Origin: Brachionus rotundiformis
Lineage: Eukaryota; Rotifera; Eurotatoria; Ploima; Brachionidae
Direction of reading: 5' to 3'
Assembly (NCBI GenBank): GCA_016802295.1
Contig: JAESIW010000138.1
Span: 629,904 to 693,903, forward strand
Length of the DNA stretch: 64,000 nt
Made by a program: the position numbers and the translations under genes. Under the pieces are notes generated by a model. It had not been told where the DNA came from. It worked only from the letters and a program-made list of their open reading frames with translations, and searched no databases. Shown here piece after piece: positions 57,302 through 64,000 of the stretch. Each line of letters begins with the position of its first letter. Position 1 is the stretch's first letter.

Positions 57302-59587
57302 AGCTTCTAATTTACTATTAAAATAAAAAATAAATTTAAATTAATTAAATTATCTTTTATTGAATTTAATATAAATATATAGAAAAATAAAAATAGCTTA
57401 TATGATATTTTATTTTGTATAAATAGAATGCCAGAGTGCTTTTTATCTAATCTTGTCAAATAATTTGCACGAGCTGGCTATGATAATCACAAAGAGTGTG
57501 ATTAAACCTTGGAAATAAGCGTAAACAGTGAGAGATAAAATGGCAAAGTGTCCAGCAGAGAGATTCTAGATAAAATTTAGCATCTATTTACGAAATATTT
57601 ATTCTAAAATAAAAATGTTGACGACTCAATTTATGAATAAATAATTAGAGTAAAAAAATTTATTGGCTATCGATACTCAAATTCTTAATTGGATTTTGCA
57701 TTGATTAGAGCTAGTTTGATTGGTCACATTTTAATTAAAGAAAAATATTTTCTTTTTCCTAAAGATTACTGAAAGACCGGATTTAATAATTTAGAGTAGT
57801 ATGACGGTAAATTGTAATATTTTTCTTAATTAGATTTGCAGAAGCATTCTGAGCTCATCGTCAAACAATTGGAATCACTTTTGTTTTTTTTTATGTGTTG
57901 CCAAAAATCAAACATCCCCAGTTTAAAAATGTCAACTATATGTCAAAACATGAGCCAACTTGGCGACCATCTCAAGGCCAAATGAAAATATTAAAAAATC
58001 TCTCCAACAACAAAACAAATATATTTATAAATAATTTCTCATTAGCAATTAATATTTGAAGCTTAAGTATATTAGATAACCTAGAGAAAATATTTTAAAA
58101 TATAAATTTCTAAATTTGAAAAAAAAATTTAGTTTGAGACAAACTAATCTTGGTAATCCCGTGTGTTTTCCTAAATACCTAAAAAAATTGTAATATTACC
58201 TTCGTAAATATGGCCAAAATATTTATATCTTAATGATAGTAATCTCAAGACCAAGAAACATACAAAAAAAAAAAAGAAAGCTTATCATTACTTAGTACAA
58301 ATAGGACTAAAATTTTGTTAATTATCCTTCAAATTTGGGCCCATCTCTATCTATCTCAATATCAAAGAGTTATATCATCACTAATAGGCTTGATGTGGCA
58401 TGATCCGTGCCAAATTTACGAGCTGTAACAATTTATTGCCCTTACTAAATTGAATTTTGTTCTTGAAGGCTTTAAATAAGCCTTAAATAGCGGTCAAACA
58501 AGGCCCAAGAGTTGACAGCCTTTTGAAAGATAAGATCGGTCAAACAAAGCGCTTGGTAAATCCGTATTTAAAAGTGTTTAAAAATAAAATTTAGAAAATT
58601 GAATTTTAAAGAAATTAATCTAACTATAAGCTTATCAAATGTCTTGACTGGCCTCTAGATGATAGACTACTCTAAATGATAATGTTTAAGAAATTTAATA
58701 TTAAATTTTCTATTTCTAAATCGATCGATTGATCTAAACGAGAGAAAATCTTTGTTCAAACAAAGATCCAGGTATGTGATTGACAGCGATAGAGAAAGAC
58801 TTGAATACTACAGAAACAATGAAAACTATTTAACACCCTTAAAATTTGAATTTTTAAAATTAAGGTTAAATAAATGATAATTCTTTTAGGTGAATAATTT
58901 TTTTTTTAAAAAAGATAGATAGAATTATTCAGAGATGGCTTAAATCATATACTTTGTTCAGTTTATTTACAATCGGATTTTAAAATAGAAAAAAAAAACT
59001 GAATTTCAACTGTGTATAAAATTTAAAATGTTTATCTTATCTATTAAGTTATTAGCCTAGAAAAAAATAAAACACAATTGAAAATAAAAAAAAAAGAGAA
59101 AAAGGTAGAACTTTTTTTCTAAATTTTTAGATCAACGCTTGCCTAATTAGACACGCTTCACCTGTCTCAACCCAACGCTATCTTATCTCTTCAAATGAGC
59201 CATTCTTTTCTCTCTTTTTTAAATGTTAAATTTGAATAATAAGCGCTTGGCAGCGTCGCTATTTACCAAATTGTCAAAATCGATTTTTTCTTAATTGCAC
59301 TAACGTGACTTTGCCTTTTTTCCTTTCCAATTTGTTCAATAATAAACAGAAGAAAATATTCCAATCATGTTGCCCTATTAAAATTTTTCAAATTTTATAA
59401 TTAAGATAATTAGTTCAATTTGATTTTTTTATATATGGTGTACAAGTGGTGGCAATTTTTAGGCTTTTTTTAAATTTTGTCGGTATCATATTACAAAGTT
59501 AAACATTGATTTAGCAATATAATTTTAGATAGAACAAGAAAACAAAAAGGTGTTGTTTTTATTAGTGAGTAAGTTTGGCACAGGGTG

Positions 59588-59790
59588 GAGGTCCTAAAAT
59601 TAATAAAGATCATTCGGCTCTTTTAATATGCAGAATAGCTGCTCATGAGAATTGGAGTTTATTAGGTGTTCAGAGCAAATATTTTCCTATCTCTCTCTCT
59701 CATTTCTTCCAAAGGTAAAGATTAGATAAAAGTTATTTTCTTGTTATTCAACTAAAATTTCTTTAGCACTCGAAACAAAAATCAGACTAA
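59588..59790 (+). repeat. Direct repeat block, copy 1, upstream of SIM
   Basis: Begins GGTCCTAAAATTAATAAAGA and shares ATCATTCGGCTCTTTTAATA, TGCAGAATAGCTGCTCATG, CCAAAGGTAAAGAT and TTTAGCACTCGAAA-like text with 60010-60190. Copy 1 has an extra stretch of about 40 bp. Confidence 0.85.
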
Positions 59791-60009
59791 AAATAAGTCG
59801 TCTAGGAGAGGGTCGAAGGTTGGGTCCTTGCAAGGAGAGAAATCTTGCAATGTTTCTGTAGAACGAGGTGAATGTTTAAACCCCTTCCATTAACCAAAGG
59901 GAACAGATTTCAAATGGGTAAAAATTGTGGCTTAGATGCAGTTACCAATGTATCAGAGATTGATTACCAAGGAGTGAGTAAAGACTAAAAAAAGTTTGGT
60001 TCAGGTTAA

Positions 60010-60190
60010 AGGTCCTAAAATTAATTAAGATCATTCGGCTCTTTTAATATGCAGAATAGCTGCTCATGGGAATTAGTGTTCATTTCATTTTTTTCCAAAG
60101 GTAAAGATCAGATAAGAGTTTTGTTTTATTTTTTGCTATTCATCTAAGATTTCTCTAGCACTCGAAATAAAAATTCAGACTATAAAAATA
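60010..60190 (+). repeat. Direct repeat block, copy 2, upstream of SIM
   Basis: Second copy of the block at 59588-59790, in the same orientation, about 420 bp further on. The two blocks are highly similar at the start and diverge toward the end. Confidence 0.85.
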
Positions 60191-60849
60191 AGAATAATAA
60201 TAATAATAGTAGAAAAAGTTAATCAAAACCTGTCAAAGTCATCTTTTGTTTGTTCGGCCAGATTAGAGCTTCCAATCAGCATCATTATTGATTTGCGTGC
60301 AAAAAGTCGACTTTGGCGGTTTAAGACGCGTCTTGTTTGTGTTGCCAGGAGATTTATTGTAATAGATCGCGTTCGCTTTAATAACTTTCTTGCTTGGTAC
60401 TTGTTTCTCTTTTGCTAAAATCAGAAAATTGATTTCATCTAAGCTTTTTCGATCATTATAAACTTAGAAGACTAGTGGCGTATTATCTGAAAAACAAGCA
60501 ATAAGGTTCTTAATTAATTAAGTCTTGTTGGTACAAAAGCATGTTCTCTATTCTCTTTATTAATAAAAAAGAATAGAGAGAGTGAAAGAGATAAATGGGA
60601 AAGAAATTGAGCCAATAATCGAACTTGCTAAGATGGTACAGACAATGAGTGACCCTACATTTAGCAAGCATACTACAGGCACGTTTATCAAATATATGCA
60701 TAAAGATACAAATTACAAATCAAATAAACCCAAATTAGTTTGGCTTTTTCCTTTTTTAAATCGCTTGATTCGAATAGAATCAGATATTTTGGCAATAAAG
60801 CTCATTTGGCATGTTCAAGATATCGAATATCGCTTGGAATGCATTAATT

Positions 60850-61020
60850 AGAAGCTGGTTCGATTAGCGTGCGGCCGGGCGACACCGGAGCCGGCTGACA
60901 CGCAAAAGGGCGACCTTTGCTTGCCTAGGCTCCCATTTAGCACGCCAGCGATTACGGACACGGCCTCCAACAGCAGCTATCGCATCCCAATCGCTCTCTC
61001 ACCTGGCCCTATCTCTTGCA
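60850..61020. other. GC-rich tract upstream of SIM
   Basis: About 170 bp with markedly higher GC than the surroundings (for example TGCGGCCGGGCGACACCGGA). No frame or RNA fold recognised. Could be a CpG-like promoter element for a distal SIM start, a conserved enhancer, or a transposon fragment. Confidence 0.4.
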
Positions 61021-61997
61021 TCACTATGCTCTTACTCTTAATTAAAACCAAGCAATCAACTTGGCTTTATTAAAATTCTAATTTAGCTTTTTTTAACTTG
61101 ATTGGTTGATAAATATTTATATATATGTTTTTATTAGTAGAAAGTTGATAAAAGATAAATTTTAGTTTTAGTTGGTATTAAAAAATAAAATGGAAAATAG
61201 AGAGAAAGAAAAAACTGAAATTTTATATTTGTTGTTTGATATCAGTAATTTGTACTCGTTAATTTTTTATAAATTTAGAAAAATAAAAAATAAAATATTC
61301 CGATAGAAAAAAAAAAAATTATTTTTATTGTCATGTTAAGTAAACATGTTTATTTCATTAGATTTCAAGTCAATTTGTTGAGAATAGAACAATGGAAAGA
61401 AAATAAAAAAAGAATGAAAAAAAAAAGAGAAAATATTTTAATTTTTTGGCAAATAAATTGACTTAAGCTTACGAAAATATTTGGTTCCTTGTTAAGAAAT
61501 TAAAAAGCCGCAAAATTTTTATTTTCAATTGAGCTAATGAAACAACCATGATAATTAGAATGGTGTCTTTTTACCAAAATATTGTAACTTTTGTCTTGAA
61601 ACTAGATAGGCACTAGTCTCAAATTAGAACTATTGTCACATAAATTGTATCTTTTTCAATCTAAGCCCTTGTTCCAATATTTACTTAAAAAAGTTATTCG
61701 TTGATACCAATTTTGTTATTTATACTCGGCAATTAATGTGACTTTTGCCAGAACATAATGCTTGCATGTTGTTGCCAAAATTTAATTGTTTAATACCTAA
61801 ATAGTGTACAAACAAAATAAGTGAATACTTTTGAATAATTTGGCACGCTTTGGTCCAAAAATTTACTTTTTTTTCAAAAGAAATTAATGAAAATCCTTGT
61901 CAGGTTGAAATGAAGACTTAATCTTTTCTTTCAGCCACATGATAATAAAGAAGAATATTCTGAATAATTCTTTGGTCAAAATTATCAGATCATAATG

Positions 61998-62210
61998 ACA
62001 CTTCTGGACAGTCGCTATCGCTTTTAGAAGACTTTTATTTTTTATCTGTATAAAAGATACTTTAATTTAAATTGTATATTATACCAAGGTCTACCATTTT
62101 TATGACCAAATATTAATCTGACTTAACAATTACAATTAATTTAAATTTTTTTGTCAACTAAATAAAAAACATACCAGTAAGTTACTTAATGATTTAAGTA
62201 TTTAAAAAAA
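61998..62210 (+). repeat. Tandem repeat unit 1 upstream of SIM
   Basis: Shares CTTCTGGACAGTC, TTATCTGTATAAAAG, TTAATCTGACTTAACAATTA and CAACTAAATAAAAAACATAC with the next unit at 62283-62530, in the same order. Confidence 0.85.
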
Positions 62211-62282
62211 TTAATGAAATAATTATTTTGAATACCTTTAAAATCCTTTTCACCATGTGTTCCAAAAAAAACAAGAGAAGAA

Positions 62283-62530
62283 CGCTTCTGGACAGTCACT
62301 GCCTATTTTTTAAAAGACTCAATTTGACTTTTATTTCTTATCTGTATAAAAGGTGGTTTGATTTAAATTGTAAATTATACCAAGATCTACCACTTTTTAT
62401 GACCAAAAATTAATCTGACTTAACAATTACAAAATATTAACAATAATTTTACTTTATAAAAAAATAAAAGCAAAAATTATTAAAAATTTTTCTGTCAACT
62501 AAATAAAAAACATACCAGGAAGTTGTTTAT
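62283..62530 (+). repeat. Tandem repeat unit 2 upstream of SIM
   Basis: Second, slightly longer unit of the pair starting at 61998; the spacer before the final CAACTAAATAAAAAACATAC is expanded by A/T-rich sequence. Confidence 0.85.
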
Positions 62531-64000
62531 TGATTAAAGTATTTAACAAGCGGAAAGTTAAATTTTAAACTTTGTACAATTGTCATGAGCGCGGTTAAGA
62601 TAAAAATAAAAAATAAAAGTAAAATAAGTTTATTAAAATTCCTATTTTTTTTCTACTAAATTCCAACCTGATGTCTGTCAATGATAGAGCTAAACAACAA
62701 ACTTTGTCATACTCCAAAAATCAAATATCCTAAGCATGGCATATTGGCATGGCATGGCATGTTGAAAAAATCTCAACCAAAAAATAAAAAATAGAATAAA
62801 AGAAAAAAAATACACCTATGGTCATTTGGTTTTTATCCAAAATATTTAAACACAATATCGATTGACCGATGCTTTATTTTACTTTATACTTAGCTTAAAA
62901 ACAAAATGCTTATTTAATTTCTTACTAATTGTTCGAAAGCTAAAAATACCAAAACCAAATAATTGATTTTTGTGTGTAGAACATGAGTAAATGAGAAATA
63001 AATCGATTTAATATTTGTAATTAAAGGCTTAATCGGGGAGTAGGTATACCTACAATCTAGATCTATCTACCTAACAGCCAACTGAATTTTTATTTTTTTT
63101 CAATTTACTAAACTAATAAATATTTTTATTAATCGATTCTTTAAAAAGCTCATATTTTCTACGAAAATTTTCCATTGGCTACGACTAGTTCAAATAATTT
63201 AATCAGTACATTTTGCCAAAATCATGTAGTTTACCTCACAGTGTTTACCTATGTAGATATTTAACTACTTTAAGAAATAAAAAGATATCTTTCCTCTTGA
63301 ATGATTTTACCAAATATTTGTCCATTAGCCAAGTCAATTAGAATATTTGAACTAGGAAATGATTGTGTTGCGAAAGGTAGTTAATTTCTTTCCTTTACTA
63401 AACATTTTAAGAAAATTAAGAATAGTTCTGTTCCGTTTTAGACTTTATCTATAAATATTTATTTTCTTCTATTCGAATCAGTAAGTCACATAGAGATTGT
63501 TTGTCTTTTATTTTTACGTAAACTAGCTGGTTATCTAGCACAAAGTGAGTAGATATATGGGCAAATATTAAAATGGCCAGTGATATGTGAAAAGTGCCGG
63601 ATTAAGTGAATGGCAAACTTTTCACCAAAGTAACAATCTTGGCTTATTGGGCCGAGTTTGTCAAATTGGTGCGAAAGCAATAATAAAAAAATAAAATGAA
63701 TCTAAGTTTTTTTCTTAAATGTGAAGATTAGGGTTTCAATGACAAGATAACTTGCAAGTTTTTAGCTTTTTGAACTAACTTTGGTTACATAATTTTTTTA
63801 TTCTAATTTCTAAATTTATTAATTTAGAAGTGATTTAAAGCCAAGGATTTATCGAAAGTTTAGATTAATAATATCACAAAAATAAAATGGTCATACTTAA
63901 TTTTTAATAATTACATATTTAATCAATCTAATAATCCTTGAATTATAGTTTATAGATAAGAGTTTTTTTTTTGTTTTTTTTACAACTACTTTAAAAATTT

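Larger units (their letters stand above)
57302..64000. other. Large gene-free region upstream of SIM
   Basis: 6.7 kb without a credible coding frame, far longer than other gaps in this compact window. As upstream DNA of a developmental regulator it probably holds 5' UTR exons and enhancers. It contains a repeated block (59588-59790 and 60010-60190), a tandem pair (about 61998-62200 and 62283-62520), a GC-rich tract (60850-61020), a hairpin near 60545-60582, and an ACGTG core at about 59304. Frames at 60582-60851 and 62228-62413 have no recognisable product. Confidence 0.6.

Noticed and set aside
60582..60851. 89-codon frame upstream of SIM
   Set aside because: No recognisable domain or family; preceded by an inverted repeat. 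Left as unexplained rather than called a gene.
1..64000. CRISPR arrays, rRNA genes or bacterial operons
   Set aside because: None seen. The intron-rich animal genes show the window is nuclear eukaryotic DNA.

Overview
This is a eukaryotic, animal-type window: very AT-rich DNA, genes split by many tiny GT-AG introns (mostly about 40-75 bp, a few longer), and genes found only in animals or bilaterians (nicotinic-type receptor subunits, DRGX and SIM transcription factors, MEIG1, a TRAF6-like protein, TDRKH, Artemis). The combination fits a small-genome invertebrate; a monogonont rotifer is my best guess, but nothing in the sequence proves it. Most gene models below were built by joining open frames across introns and checking that codon phase is kept. 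Several give lengths close to their human counterparts (MEIG1 89 aa, AP1 sigma 157 aa, Sec31 1175 aa).

Layout. 1-2 kb: 3' part of a vWA-domain gene (cpRas1/Sec23-trunk-like). 4-14.2 kb: two paralogous cation-type Cys-loop receptor subunits on +, with three minus-strand genes between them: a Ly6/uPAR three-finger protein, Artemis (DCLRE1C) and a C1orf131/Faf1-like protein. 14.8-15.9 kb: DRGX homeobox gene (-). 17.8-22.1 kb: a roughly 22-exon multi-pass membrane protein I cannot name (-). 22.65 kb: a divergent histone H3 variant (+). 23.5-24 kb: a decayed LINE tail. 25.4 kb: a TRAF6-like RING/zinc-finger protein without a MATH domain (+). 26.8-28.8 kb: two unrecognised minus-strand genes. 29.2 kb: intronless class A GPCR (+). 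31.2-37 kb: PDCL3, two AP-1 sigma paralogues and an SLC22-type transporter (all -). 38-41.8 kb: SEC31 (+). 43.1 kb: MEIG1 (+). 43.5-46.9 kb: a minus-strand cluster NUBPL, MRPL21, TAF12, MRPS16. 47.2-50.8 kb: SGSM1/2 RUN-TBC protein (+). 51.2-52.1 kb: a TDRKH/Papi-like protein with two KH domains but no Tudor domain (-). 52.9-53.4 kb: a GC-rich repeat island. 54.3-57.3 kb: single-minded (SIM) bHLH-PAS gene (-), followed by 6.7 kb of gene-free sequence with internal direct repeats that is probably its upstream regulatory region.

Themes worth attention. (1) A Ly6-type protein, the fold that modulates nicotinic receptors in other animals, lies between two nicotinic-type receptor genes; one receptor has two phase-matched candidate first exons. 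(2) NUBPL and MRPL21 are only 14 bp apart, with AATAAA overlapping the stop and a TTTTAG acceptor abutting the next ATG; C1orf131-DCLRE1C show a similar arrangement. These look like operons resolved by spliced-leader trans-splicing. (3) Two well-known scaffolds (TRAF6, TDRKH) appear in reduced form without their C-terminal interaction domain. (4) The AP-1 sigma pair shares an ATG-only first coding exon, and the conventional copy has a candidate alternative last exon.
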